A stretch of 64,000 nucleotides of DNA, taken from contig CALAMI010000007.1 of the NCBI GenBank assembly GCA_937925685.1, forward strand, positions 124,001 through 188,000, written 5' to 3'. Positions within the stretch are counted from its first letter, which is position 1; each line of letters begins with the position of its first letter. The notes beneath the pieces are model-generated. The model searched no databases, was not told the DNA's origin, and saw only the letters and a program-made list of their open reading frames with translations. A program made the position numbers and the translations under genes. The stretch is from Candidatus Binatia bacterium. Its GTDB lineage: Bacteria; Desulfobacterota; Binatia; HRBIN30. Shown piece after piece: positions 52,454-61,724 of the stretch.

Positions 52454-54103
52454 TCAGATGGAAATTGCGTCCTTGCGAAACTCGCTCGTGCCAATCTTGA
52501 TGTTCACCAAAGCAGGCTTGCCCGACGCAAGGGCACGTTCCACCGCAGGGCGGATTTCCTCGGGGCGCTCGCAATATTCACCGTGGCCACCGAGGGCTTC
52601 GACAACCCGGTCGTAGCGGGTGTAATCCAGAGCTGTAGCCACGGCTCGTTCCCGCCCATACAATTGAATCTGCCCGCGCCGGATCTGCTGCCAGGCAGCA
52701 TCGTTGCCAACGATTCCGATCACCGGGATCTTCTGTCGCACCATAGCCTCGAATTCCATGGCGTGAAGCCCGAAGGATCCATCACCGTAAATGATCACGA
52801 CTGGGTGGTTGGGCTTCGCCAATTTCGCAGCCATCGCATACCCTGGGCCTACTCCAAGCGTCCCCAGCGGGCCCGGATCGAGCCAATGCCCTTGCTCGTA
52901 GATTCGTAAGATGGACGCCGCCGTCGCTACGAAATCTCCACCATCGCCGATCGCAATTACATTCCGCCCCACAGCATCGGCAATCTCTTTGCACGCCCGT
53001 AAAGGATTGATGGGAACTGCGTCAGACTCGAGTTCAGGGCGCATCCGATCCCATTTTTCCGTCTCCCGTTTACGGATCTCATCGAGCCATGGTTTGATCA
53101 ACGACTTATCATAACCCTCCGCCTCTGCGAGCTCAGTAAGCTGCTCCATCACGAGGCCGGTATCCCCCACAATTCCCACCTCGATCGGTCGATTCCGGCC
53201 AATTTCCGCTCCGTCGAGATCCACCTGAATCACTTTCGCGGCAGGGTTGAAATGAGTCTCGCGGCCATAGCCCAAGCGGAAATCCAATGGTGTGCCAAAA
53301 ATCAGCACGACGTCGGCCTGTCGAAGAGCGTCCTTTCGAGTTTGCGAAAAAAAGTAGGGATGCTCCGGTGGCAACGACCCCCGCCCTAACCCGTTGACAT
53401 AAACAGGAATTCCAAACGTCTCGACAAATCTCGGATAAGCTTCCCGCCGCTTGGACCACCGCAGTTGGGAACCTACGAGTATCACTGGACGCTGGGCCGA
53501 GCGTAACAGCTCAAAAGCGCGTTCGACATATCGCGGATCACCAGCGATTCCTGCCTCCGTACGGTACTTCGTGGGGAATAGAATCCGGCTCTCATCGTAG
53601 GTCTGAAACAACTGGTCAATGGGCATTTCCAAGAAAACCGGACCCGGAAGGCCTGACGTCGCAATTCTAAAAGCCATGGCAACATATTCAGCTAGCCGGC
53701 GGCCCTCTGGGACGGACACCGACCACTTCGTAATCGGCCGCATGAGCTCCACATGATTCATGTCCTGCAGTGAGCCCATGTCCGCAAAGGGACGCGGCCC
53801 CTGGCCCCCAATGAGGATCATGGGAACGTTCGCCCGGTGTGCACTAGCGACACCGGTGACCGCATCGGTAACTCCCGGTCCAGCCGTAACGACGGCCACA
53901 CCCGGTTGCCCAGTGACCCGTGCCCACCCATCGGCAGCATGCGCCGCGGTTTGCTCATGGCGGACGTCAATGACGCGAATTCCCTCGTCCACGCACCCGT
54001 CGTAAATGGGCATCACATGCCCGCCACAAAGTGTAAAGATGTAGGCGACATTTTCCGCCTTTAAAGCCCGAGCGACCACTCGCCCGCCATGAATTTCCGC
54101 CAT
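52454..54103 (-). CDS. Thiamine pyrophosphate-dependent enzyme (acetolactate synthase/2-hydroxyacyl-CoA lyase-like)
   Basis: This is a 549-residue ThDP enzyme with the three-domain ALS layout. RHEQTAAHAADGWAR contains the catalytic Glu that activates ThDP. TAGPGVTDAVTGVASAHRAN belongs to the same N-terminal domain. The C-terminal Mg/ThDP motif GDGSFGLHAMEFEAMV runs to VGNDAAW. The sequence is unlike biosynthetic IlvB. It fits ILVBL, oxalyl-CoA decarboxylase or 2-hydroxyacyl-CoA lyase-type enzymes, and the divergent CoA-transferase gene supports a CoA-linked substrate. ATG 54103 has AGAGGA about 10 nt upstream; the longer frame to 54253 appears non-coding. The exact reaction is not decided. 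Confidence 0.87.
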   Translation of the reverse strand: MAEIHGGRVVARALKAENVAYIFTLCGGHVMPIYDGCVDEGIRVIDVRHEQTAAHAADGWARVTGQPGVAVVTAGPGVTDAVTGVASAHRANVPMILIGGQGPRPFADMGSLQDMNHVELMRPITKWSVSVPEGRRLAEYVAMAFRIATSGLPGPVFLEMPIDQLFQTYDESRILFPTKYRTEAGIAGDPRYVERAFELLRSAQRPVILVGSQLRWSKRREAYPRFVETFGIPVYVNGLGRGSLPPEHPYFFSQTRKDALRQADVVLIFGTPLDFRLGYGRETHFNPAAKVIQVDLDGAEIGRNRPIEVGIVGDTGLVMEQLTELAEAEGYDKSLIKPWLDEIRKRETEKWDRMRPELESDAVPINPLRACKEIADAVGRNVIAIGDGGDFVATAASILRIYEQGHWLDPGPLGTLGVGPGYAMAAKLAKPNHPVVIIYGDGSFGLHAMEFEAMVRQKIPVIGIVGNDAAWQQIRRGQIQLYGRERAVATALDYTRYDRVVEALGGHGEYCERPEEIRPAVERALASGKPALVNIKIGTSEFRKDAISI

Positions 54104-54447
54104 GGAACTGCAATCCTCTCGGTTGCCGCTTATAATGGGGTGCAGACGTTGGCGCAACCAAAACCCCCGCGATCGGCCGCGAATGACTCCCGAGAATAGC
54201 CACGCGCGAAAGCAACGCGGTCGCACGAGCTCAATCCTTTGCACAGAGCCCACCCGGAAAGCCGCATTCGCTCGAGAGACCCATGGTCACTTGACGTAGC
54301 CCCATCTCGGTCAGAAGGTAGATGTTCATGATCCGTCTTCCGTTTTGGGGCACGATAAAAAATAGGAAACGCTCGATTGGCAAACTGACACCGACGGTCG
54401 TTGCTTCCCTCGTTTCCCCCCCAACTCTCGGGCGCTAACCTTGGCAG

Positions 54448-56280
54448 ATGCCCAAACAACTTAAACCGCCTCCGCTCTCGGGTGTGCACGTTCTTGAATG
54501 GGGGGGCCAAGAAGCGGCGATCGCTGGCCGCATCTTGGCGGGTTTGGGAGCACAGGTCTGGATGCTGGAAACGCCAAACGGCCACCCACTCCGAGAGCAA
54601 GAGATTACAGGAACCCATTGCGCTTTTCGCTCCGGGGAACTGACCCTCGCATTTCTGAGTTCCGGTAAGCGAGCCCTAGCTGCGCCGATGCGGGAGAACG
54701 AATTTCGAGGATGGCTTCTGCGGGTCCTCCCCGCAATCGATGCCACAGTGACCTCTCCTAGCGCCCATTTTCGTCCCCAGCATGAGGAAACCCTGAAGGA
54801 GGCGATGCGCCTGGTAAGTCGTGGGGTATGGATTCGTGTCGATCCCTATGAAAGGGAGCCAAGTGGCACTCCCCAAACCTCCTTTGCCGGCAAAGATGAC
54901 GCGACCTTGGTCGAGGCGAAAACGCTGCTGACCGGCGTACGGGCCGCCGCGAGTTGCCTTTTGGGGCTCTTGCAACACGGCGCTGTCTACGATGAAGCAA
55001 TCGAGTCCCAGGAAGTTCTCGGGCAGCTCCTCGAGCTGCTCTTCGGGAACGCCCAAGTTCAGGCCGGGTACTGGGACAAGGGCTTTGCGCTGTTGCCCAC
55101 GCGCAACGGTTGGATCAGCGCCACGATCTTGGGTAACTGGTCGGCTCTCGCCCATGCCATCTACGATGCTGGCGGCCCTAGCTGGATCGTGAACCAAAAC
55201 CTCGACGACCCAGAGGCGAGATACCTCCGCTCCCAAGAGATTTTCGAAGTCGTGGCACGCTGGTGCAAAACCCAGACTTCGGCCGCGTTGACGCGTTGGG
55301 CTCAGCTCCGGCGAATTCCTTTTGCTGCAGTGCGTAGCCCCATTCGACTCGCGGCTGACTCACACCTTCAGCGGCGCAAGTTTTTCCTCCAACAATCCTC
55401 GGGGTCCGCTGTAGCCACTTTACGTTACCCCCGTGTGCCTATCCTGTTGAAGGGTTGCGATTTCCCGAAAGCCACTCGCGCTACGTCGGCTTCAGCTCTC
55501 CAACCGATGTTCGCCAACAGACGCCACCGCCTCTATGGCCGAGAGCACCCGTCGGCGACGGCAAAGCCACTGCATGGGGTCAAGATTATCGACTTTACCC
55601 ATGCCATTGCGGGTCCTTTAGCTACGTGGCTGTTAACGAGGTATGGAGCAGAAGTGATCAAAGTCGATCCGCCAGGGCTCGCGCAGCAAAGGGGCCGGAT
55701 TCGTGACAAACCGTTCGCACGCTTAAGAGCCGGCAAAAAATCCGTGGTGGTAGGCGCGGAAACGTCACAGGGTCGAGCGCTGTTACTAGACCTTACTCGC
55801 GAAGCGGACGTGATCATCGACAATTTTAGTGTCCGAGTGATGAAAAATTGGAGCCTAGACTACCCGCACCTTCGTGCCATCAAGCCCGACATCATTCAGG
55901 TACGCGTAACTGGGTTTGGCCTAACTGGGCCACTCCGTCACTGGGTCGCTTTTGCGCACACACTCCACGCCTGGTCGGGTCATACCTGGCTTCGGGGACA
56001 ACCTACTAGCAAGAATACACTGTGCGATGGCTGGCACATCCCCTACGCGGATCTTGCCAGCGGGTTCTTTGCGTTTTTGGCTGTGCTGGTGGCACTTTGG
56101 CACAAACATCGCTCAGGCTCAGGAACCCTGGTCGATGTCAGTGAATACGAGTGTGCGGCGTTTGCCCTCGGGCCCATTCTTCTCTCTGTTGCAAACCCCC
56201 ATTTATGGGCTGACCACGTAGAGGGCCTGCAGCAATGTGCTTTCACAAGTGCAGCCAAGGCGACCGCCCATTTGTTGTGA
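54448..56280 (+). CDS. Tandem family III CoA-transferase (CaiB/BaiF-like), second half truncated
   Basis: The 610-residue product has two CaiB-like halves. The first, about residues 1-350, has a degenerate N-terminal Rossmann part (VHVLEWGGQEAAIAGRILAG) and a C-terminal linker-like region, but I cannot identify its catalytic Asp. The second, about 375-610, is well conserved: VKIIDFTHAIAGPLATWLL, GAEVIKVDPPG, GFGLTGPLR, and IPYADLASGFFAF with the catalytic Asp, then SGSGTLVDVSEYE. It stops about 150 residues short of a normal CaiB end. Complete fused pairs such as DddD run to about 830 residues. The truncation could be real, a frameshift or decay. The 344-nt divergent region to the TPP enzyme may hold both promoters. 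Confidence 0.75.
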   Translation: MPKQLKPPPLSGVHVLEWGGQEAAIAGRILAGLGAQVWMLETPNGHPLREQEITGTHCAFRSGELTLAFLSSGKRALAAPMRENEFRGWLLRVLPAIDATVTSPSAHFRPQHEETLKEAMRLVSRGVWIRVDPYEREPSGTPQTSFAGKDDATLVEAKTLLTGVRAAASCLLGLLQHGAVYDEAIESQEVLGQLLELLFGNAQVQAGYWDKGFALLPTRNGWISATILGNWSALAHAIYDAGGPSWIVNQNLDDPEARYLRSQEIFEVVARWCKTQTSAALTRWAQLRRIPFAAVRSPIRLAADSHLQRRKFFLQQSSGSAVATLRYPRVPILLKGCDFPKATRATSASALQPMFANRRHRLYGREHPSATAKPLHGVKIIDFTHAIAGPLATWLLTRYGAEVIKVDPPGLAQQRGRIRDKPFARLRAGKKSVVVGAETSQGRALLLDLTREADVIIDNFSVRVMKNWSLDYPHLRAIKPDIIQVRVTGFGLTGPLRHWVAFAHTLHAWSGHTWLRGQPTSKNTLCDGWHIPYADLASGFFAFLAVLVALWHKHRSGSGTLVDVSEYECAAFALGPILLSVANPHLWADHVEGLQQCAFTSAAKATAHLL

Positions 56281-56577
56281 ACGAATCTCGCGGTAACGTA
56301 ACATGCCAAAAATCCTGCGACGACTTTCCGCCACGCATCGAACGCTGTGTAACGCTGCCGCGCGTTTCCTGGAAGCAGTGGTACGAAAGAGCCACGTTGC
56401 TTTTGCCCCACGTGAGCCAAACGCGCATGTGCGGGACTTTTTCTCCGACCAATTGTCCTGCAGGAGCGCGAAACATTACAGCAGCCGCGCCGGACCCAGC
56501 GCACCAGTTGTTGTCCTCGGTGATGGATTGTGAGATAAGTGGCCGCGAAGGCAAATACTGAAAGGAACGCGCACGTT

Positions 56578-57021
56578 ATGCCCCGAGAATTCAAAACCAT
56601 TCTGTGCCCGACCGATTTCTCGGAAGACTCCTACCTTGCACTAGGATACGCTCGCCGGTTTGCCGAGATATCGCAGGGGAAAATTTTGCTGCCTCACATC
56701 ATCCACGTTCCCACCGAGTCGCTTTATGACGAACACGGCCGCTGGCAGAGTTCCGACCGGATCGAACAAAGGGCGTGGGACCTTCTTCAAAAAGTTCGCG
56801 AAGAATATCTACCAGACGTCCCTGACGTCGAACCCATTGTGATTTGGGGCAATCCGGTGGAAGAGCTAACTCGACTGGCAAAAGAGCGAAGCGTGGACTT
56901 GCTGGTGATCAGCACTCATGGGCGCACCGGTTTACGATATCTGCTGATGGGAAGCGTAGCAGAAAACCTCATCCGCTTAGCGCCGTGTCCCGTGCTCGTG
57001 GTTCGCCGGGGCGTGGAGTGA
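56578..57021 (+). CDS. Universal stress protein (UspA family)
   Basis: This is a 147-residue single Usp domain. FKTILCPTDFSEDSYLALGY opens the fold and the ATP-binding loop reads ISTHGRTGLRYLLMGSVAEN followed by APCPVLVVR, so it belongs to the ATP-binding MJ0577-like subgroup. ATG 56578 is used; AAAGGA lies about 12 nt before it, and a GTG at 56539 would add 13 residues. It is cytoplasmic and usually induced in stasis. Its TGA is only 1 nt from the stop of the convergent holA gene, so the two 3' ends meet. Confidence 0.92.
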   Translation: MPREFKTILCPTDFSEDSYLALGYARRFAEISQGKILLPHIIHVPTESLYDEHGRWQSSDRIEQRAWDLLQKVREEYLPDVPDVEPIVIWGNPVEELTRLAKERSVDLLVISTHGRTGLRYLLMGSVAENLIRLAPCPVLVVRRGVE

Positions 57022-57022
57022 G

Positions 57023-58519
57023 TCATTGTGCTTTGAGCGGCAAGGTTTTCGGCGACGAACACCAACGAAACAAAAATCCTTCGAGTAGGATCCGGCCGCC
57101 CAGATTCGATGTTTTCAGCTGGTGCTCGACTGACGCCAGCTCGGTCAGTGCCGTTCGAAGGTCCTCCACGCTCCAGAGAAGGGCCTCTTGAAAGCGCCTA
57201 AAGAGCACATAAGGGTGGGGCCTGCCAAACGCTTCCAGTTGCTCCGCCGGTATGCGCGGGAGCAGCACTTTGGAGAAGGTGCCATAGTCCGACAAAGAGC
57301 GCCCCAACGAGCGGGCGAAGTTGTCGCTGCTCGTGTTTTGTCCTGCACCAGCAGGTTTTCCTGGGCGAGCCGTGCTGGTTGCTCCAGGGTTTGGGACGCT
57401 TGGCGGTTCGATCAAATCCCGCTCGAGACACTCCCGCGCTAAGAGCAGGGCGCGTAACTCCCGCGCGATCAGTGCCACGAGACGTAAAGGTTGTTCCCCA
57501 CGGCTCAATAGGTCGTGTAAAGTTTCCAAGGAGGCGGCACAGTCGCGCCGACTCAAGGCCCCGGTTAAATCGAAAACCCAGCTTTCTGCCAGATCGGCGG
57601 TTGCCTCCAAGACGTCCTTCGGCTGAATTTCCGCACCTTGGCCGACCCAAAGGCAAAGCTTTTCAACCTCGGAAGCAAGCCGTTCGACCTCTACTCCAGC
57701 GCGCTGTACGAGAAGGTCTAACGCCTTCGATCCGAGGCGTTTACCGTGCTCTCGGACAATCTGCTCGATGACGCCCGTTGCTGCCTCACGAGTCAATGCC
57801 TGGTTGCGCTCCCGATCGACCACGAAGAGGAGTGCAAGCCCCGCTTCCTGAATTTTCCGCCATAGGCGGCCTCGCTGATCCACACTTTCTGCCGTAACCA
57901 ACAACGCCACTCGTGGCGGTAACCCGTCTGTAAGAACCTGTAACAACCCCCGAACAGGATCAGGGCTTGAAGAACCAACCTTGTTGCAACTGAGGGCAAA
58001 CTGGAAAATGTTGCGGATCTCTTCGCACTCGGCATCATCGAGCGAGCGACCGAAGATCTCCACCTGGTCCTCAGTTGGGAAAGCCGACTGCAACAGAGCC
58101 TCGAACCTCGTGGTGTCCCAGCCCGCCTTGGACAACGACTCCAGTAGCTTTTCCGCGGCTTCGCTTCGCTTTCCGTGCGCCCAATCTCGCAACATCCCGT
58201 CGGCCGAACCTTGCCCCCTCTCGCGCCCCGCGAGGATGCCAGTGTCTTTCAGCCATACCACTTTGGTCGACGCGCCAAATCCGGGCGTTTTGAGACTGTG
58301 GAACAGTTGCTGCCAGGCCACATTTTGCCCATCATAACGCTCGACGTTCCACAAGCGCTCTGCAGCCGGAACCAGTGTCTCGATCACCTTCCTCGCTGCA
58401 CGCTCCGTAAAGTATCGTTCTCCAACAAAGGCGTAGACTGGGCGCACAAGCCCTTTACGCAAGTCGTCGAGAAGAAGTTTCCAGGACTCCAATCCTCTAT
58501 GGATCCCGCGAGCTTTCAT
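57023..58519 (-). CDS. holA: DNA polymerase III subunit delta (HolA)
   Basis: The 498-residue product starts at ATG 58519 (MKARGIHRGLESW). N-terminal PVYAFVGERYFTERAARKV, the sliding-clamp-loader fold middle (RVALLVTAESVDQRGRLWRKI, LALLFVVDRERNQ) and the helical collar (LQRAGVEVERLASEVEKLCLW, VFDLTGALSRRDCAASLETL, HPYVLFRRFQEALLW) match HolA. At nearly 500 residues it is well above the usual 330-350, with inserts near residues 95-180 and a Pro/Ser-rich loop near 380-410 (SVPNPGATSTARPGKPAGAG). HolA opens the beta clamp in the clamp-loader complex. The function is standard; the size is unusual. Confidence 0.88.
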   Translation of the reverse strand: MKARGIHRGLESWKLLLDDLRKGLVRPVYAFVGERYFTERAARKVIETLVPAAERLWNVERYDGQNVAWQQLFHSLKTPGFGASTKVVWLKDTGILAGRERGQGSADGMLRDWAHGKRSEAAEKLLESLSKAGWDTTRFEALLQSAFPTEDQVEIFGRSLDDAECEEIRNIFQFALSCNKVGSSSPDPVRGLLQVLTDGLPPRVALLVTAESVDQRGRLWRKIQEAGLALLFVVDRERNQALTREAATGVIEQIVREHGKRLGSKALDLLVQRAGVEVERLASEVEKLCLWVGQGAEIQPKDVLEATADLAESWVFDLTGALSRRDCAASLETLHDLLSRGEQPLRLVALIARELRALLLARECLERDLIEPPSVPNPGATSTARPGKPAGAGQNTSSDNFARSLGRSLSDYGTFSKVLLPRIPAEQLEAFGRPHPYVLFRRFQEALLWSVEDLRTALTELASVEHQLKTSNLGGRILLEGFLFRWCSSPKTLPLKAQ

Positions 58520-58835
58520 ATGCGCGCCCCGCCAAAGAGTGGAATACCACGCATCCATAAGCTCGCAAGCCACCGTGCTGCTTTGGTGCTGCCTCACCGG
58601 AGTCCTGACGCCCAGAGGGGCCGGGGCCAAAACGGGCTTGCATGGCAGGCACGAACTCCCGGTTAATTTTCTGAGACAGCAGCCCGCTCAACTTACCGAC
58701 TTTCTCCCACGGCTAGCGTTGCACCTTCCAGTTGACTGGGACTCCATTCGAGCAACACCAGCGGCAGTGGTACCTTTCTGTATGAGCAAACCCGGGGTAG
58801 AAACCGGCATTAAGAACTCTTTCGAGGTACAATCC

Positions 58836-59297
58836 ATGCGCAGGCAAATCGCAGTCATCGGCGGTGGGGTTTGTTCGCTTGAGGTCGCCCTGCAGGCAGA
58901 AGCCGTCGGAGCAGAGCTGGCCAGGCGCGCCATTGTCGTGGTGAATGGTGGCCTCGGAGGCGTGATGGAGGCGGTAAGCCGGGGGGCTAAGCGGGAGGGT
59001 GGATTGGTGGTCGGCATCTTACCGGGCCAAGACTTCGCTGGAGGCAATCCTTGGCTAGACACCGTGATTCCCACCGGGATGGGGCACGCGAGAAACGTCC
59101 TAGTGGTCGCGTCGGGCAGTGCTGTCATTGCCCTCCCCGGAGAGCATGGGACGGCTGCCGAAATTCATTTAGCCCTGGTTCTCGGCCGGCCAGTGGTTGC
59201 TCTCGGCGCCTGGAGGGAAATCGAAGGCGTGCACTATGTGGAGCACGCGAGCTCCGCAGTAGAGATGAGTTGCCGCCTTTGCGGTTGGCAGGACTGA
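58836..59297 (+). CDS. TIGR00725/SLOG-type (LOG-like Rossmann) protein
   Basis: The 153-residue protein begins RRQIAVIGGGVCSLEVALQA and continues VVNGGLGGVMEAVSRGAKREGG, VVGILPGQDF, TGMGHARNVLVVASGSAVIALPG and GTAAEIHLALVLGRPVV. This is the TIGR00725 branch of the SLOG superfamily, close to lysine decarboxylase-like (LOG) proteins, which bind nucleotides. The biochemical role is unknown. ATG 58836 has GAGG about 8 nt upstream; the frame remains open to 58539, opposite the start of holA, but that stretch does not look coding. Confidence 0.85.
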   Translation: MRRQIAVIGGGVCSLEVALQAEAVGAELARRAIVVVNGGLGGVMEAVSRGAKREGGLVVGILPGQDFAGGNPWLDTVIPTGMGHARNVLVVASGSAVIALPGEHGTAAEIHLALVLGRPVVALGAWREIEGVHYVEHASSAVEMSCRLCGWQD

Positions 59298-59720
59298 CGG
59301 GCCCCAGGGAGATAACCGAAATACCGGAGCCTGGTGGAAGAACGGCTTTGCGCTGAAGGCGAAGGCTTGCTCCCTACACCCAAACTCTCAAAGCCAGCTA
59401 CCCGCTGCCACTCCTCGACGCCAATTCAAAAAGGTTAGAATCCCACGCCCCTCGATCAACCCTGGCCCGGAAAGGGGGTTCGAGGAGGTCGGCTACGCTG
59501 TTCCCTAGGAACCGCTTTGCCCACAATGCCGTCGATGACTCCGCGGCAAACGTGCACAGACACAGTCTGCCGGCGTCGCAAAGCGGTAGCCGTGGCCCCG
59601 ACGGCCCGTTCTCGAGGTCCCCGTGACAACGTTGCTGCAACGGAGACGTAATGCTCAGGTTATCGTGCAGTACGGGCACCGAGTCTCCCCCAAGTCACCG
59701 CCGGCTTGCGGGAGAAAAAT
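59298..59720. other. Spacer without recognised genes
   Basis: No frame on either strand shows a domain or good ribosome site. Only the GGGAGA at about 59710, serving the next gene, is a clear signal. Confidence 0.4.
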
Positions 59721-60215
59721 GTGTCGGATATTGGTGCATTCGTCCGGCAAAAAATTCGTGTAGGAGCTTTAGCCATGGCGGAGAGGGCAAATCAGGAAAG
59801 TGCAATTGGCACAATTATTGGCTGGGGCAGCTTAGGTGTTTTCGCCTTGTGGTTTGCTTACCAAGTCGCCTCCCCACTCTTGATCGGCGAGCAATGGGCG
59901 GAGAAGGGCAATGATGCGGTCGAGCTTGTAAAAAACAGTAAGCCGCTGGGTAACGACACCTTGTACGATATGATTCGGGCGTACTCTCTCAAGGCCAAGG
60001 AAAACGACTTTTTCGTCGGCGAGTTTAGTTGGAGTGCCATTCAGAAAGATGGACCGGAGTACGAGGTTACCCTTCTTTGGACCGAAGGGGACCAGAAGAA
60101 GGTTGCATTGTGGCGCGTGAACTTGGAAAACAAAGAAGTGCGACCACAAGGCGACGCGGCTAGCCTTCCACAACGCTTGGCTGCCGGCCCTCCCAAAAAG
60201 CCCACTGGTAGCTAA
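59721..60215 (+). CDS. Hypothetical membrane-anchored protein
   Basis: This is a 164-residue protein from GTG 59721, with GGGAGA 6 nt upstream (a TTG at 59706 is the alternative). It has about 30 polar residues, one membrane helix (IIGWGSLGVFALWFAYQVAS), then a soluble domain of about 110 residues rich in charged residues and beta strands (EYEVTLLWTEGDQKKVALWR). It ends with a Pro/Lys tail. No family is recognised. The gene stands alone between spacers and is convergent with the YkvA-like gene; reality is supported by the ribosome site and normal codon pattern. Confidence 0.6.
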   Translation: MSDIGAFVRQKIRVGALAMAERANQESAIGTIIGWGSLGVFALWFAYQVASPLLIGEQWAEKGNDAVELVKNSKPLGNDTLYDMIRAYSLKAKENDFFVGEFSWSAIQKDGPEYEVTLLWTEGDQKKVALWRVNLENKEVRPQGDAASLPQRLAAGPPKKPTGS

Positions 60216-60523
60216 CCGAGCCCTGTTCGCAATCTAGGAATCCCTTAGCGACCAGCTTAGCATGCTCGCGATGGAAGGAAGCGGTTTTTTCCCAATCGCC
60301 CCGGAATACTCCAACAGAGGCCGTGCGGCGCCATGCAGGCTAACGCAGTTAGCCCCAGCAGGGGGCACCCTGGCGGCCAAGGTAGCTCGGGTTCTTCGCA
60401 AACGTATCCTTGGCAGCGCGTTGCCGCTTGTTGCAGAATGGCTAGAAGGTCCGGGCTGCGCTGCGACCCGGAGCAGTTCCTTTAGGGACCGCTTCTGCAC
60501 CGGAGAAAACCCTCGGTACCGGA
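60216..60523. other. Convergent spacer
   Basis: 308 nt between two convergent genes. I see no gene and no strong terminator in it. Confidence 0.4.
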
Positions 60524-61249
60524 CTACACTTCTTCGGTAATGCTCGAGCCACCTTTGATGCCAGCGTGACCGAGCTTCTGCCCACGCCGAGTCTTCCCAG
60601 AACGATTTCGCTGAACAACCTTCCTTGCGTGCGCCTCTATTTGTGCTTGCGGGCACATCCGCAGAAAACTGCGGGCTGCGATAGCCAGAAACGCACCATC
60701 ATCCAGAAACCCCAACAATCCCCGCGTATCCCAAATCAGGTCGCGCGGCGAACCAGCGTACAGGAGAACGGCAACGAGCAAGGCCTTCCCCACACCCGGG
60801 GTGGCGCGGTCACGCAGTAAACGAACGTAAACCGCCACGCCCTGCGCGAAGGCTTTTCCCGCCTCCCCAATGCCCCGTTCCCAGTAGCGGGTGAAAATCG
60901 CTCGATCCACCGCCCCGACAGCCAAGATCCAAACGAAACCTCCTATCATCGCCGGGGCCCAGGCCACCCACCAACCAAGCGAGGTTGCCACCACTCGCCG
61001 GAAGCGGCGCAGCGCTTGCCTCAAGTCCTTCCGCCACCGCCGCAGCTGCTGGGTCGAGTCTGGCTCAAACAGGGGCACCTCCGCAACTACCACCGCTGCG
61101 CATCCACGAATCATCTGGAGCCGAGCTTCTTCTTCCTCCTTTTCGGCAAGCACAAACCCAAACCCCATCCCCACACAAACGCTAAACAAAGCCACGACAG
61201 GCCACGGCGTCAAACCTACGCCACCTTCAGTTTCGCTGCGGCCGCCCAT
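60524..61249 (-). CDS. YkvA/DUF1232 family membrane protein
   Basis: This is a 241-residue protein. Hydrophobic segments lie near residues 12-30 and 100-125. The C-terminal 100 residues have the DUF1232 pattern: VRLLRDRATPGVGKALLVAV, YAGSPRDLIWD and GLLGFLDDGAFLAIAARSFL, then a basic tail. DUF1232 proteins are of unknown function but are membrane-associated in many bacteria. The proposed ATG 61249 lies inside the response regulator's 3' end (23-nt overlap), so the two are probably one operon; other starts (for example TTG a few codons later) cannot be excluded. Confidence 0.75.
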   Translation of the reverse strand: MGGRSETEGGVGLTPWPVVALFSVCVGMGFGFVLAEKEEEEARLQMIRGCAAVVVAEVPLFEPDSTQQLRRWRKDLRQALRRFRRVVATSLGWWVAWAPAMIGGFVWILAVGAVDRAIFTRYWERGIGEAGKAFAQGVAVYVRLLRDRATPGVGKALLVAVLLYAGSPRDLIWDTRGLLGFLDDGAFLAIAARSFLRMCPQAQIEAHARKVVQRNRSGKTRRGQKLGHAGIKGGSSITEEV

Positions 61250-61622
61250 GCTCCAGGAGCCGCTCCAGTTTCTGCCGAACGATTTCGGCGTCGGTAATTG
61301 GCTTCGCGATGTAGTCATCGCAGCCAACCGCCAAAGCTCGCGCCTCGTCGCCCGCCATGGCCTGCGCGGTCAACGCGATAATGGGAATCTTTTGTCCAAC
61401 TTCGCTTGCCCGCAAGCGCCGTGTAGCCTCCCAGCCATCGAGAACGGGCATCTTCAGATCCATAAAAATCAAATCTGGCGGGTTCTCAGCCACAAGGCGT
61501 AGGGCCTCTTCGCCATTACCGGCTTCGACAATTTCGAAGTCCCCAAAGCGCTTTAATCGGTACACAAGAATCCGCCGGTTATCGACATTGTCCTCCACGA
61601 CCAAAATTCGCTTGCGATTCAT
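61227..61622 (-). CDS. CheY-like single-domain response regulator
   Basis: This is a 131-residue receiver. ILVVEDNVDNRRIL, LIFMDLKMPVLDGWEATRRL (phospho-Asp), IALTAQAMAGDE and DDYIAKPI form a complete phosphorylation site. The sequence is of the kind found as the receiver in hybrid kinases or DivK-like regulators (MDLKMPVLDG), and differs from the receiver at 23333. It has no output domain. ATG 61622 follows AAGGTAG. It overlaps the YkvA-like gene downstream. The cognate kinase is not in this window. Confidence 0.9.
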   Translation of the reverse strand: MNRKRILVVEDNVDNRRILVYRLKRFGDFEIVEAGNGEEALRLVAENPPDLIFMDLKMPVLDGWEATRRLRASEVGQKIPIIALTAQAMAGDEARALAVGCDDYIAKPITDAEIVRQKLERLLEHGRPQRN

Positions 61623-61660
61623 AGCCGCTACCTTACAAAGGTATGCCCCTCTCGCCAACA

Positions 61661-61697
61661 AGAAAAAAGGGCCGCCACCAGCTCTGGTGACAGCCCC
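61661..61697 (-). terminator. Rho-independent terminator after the secreted paralogue
   Basis: An 11-bp stem with two G-U pairs (61669-61679 with 61686-61696) and a 6-nt loop lies 29 nt past the stop of the gene at 61725. On the minus strand it is followed directly by six T residues. Confidence 0.85.
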
Positions 61698-61724
61698 TTT
61701 TCCCCACGGAACGAAGCAGCTTCT

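Noticed and set aside
60234-60656. Minus-strand 140-codon frame overlapping the end of the YkvA-like gene
   Set aside because: It lies in a different frame across the YkvA gene end, is Arg/Ser-rich and has no recognisable feature.
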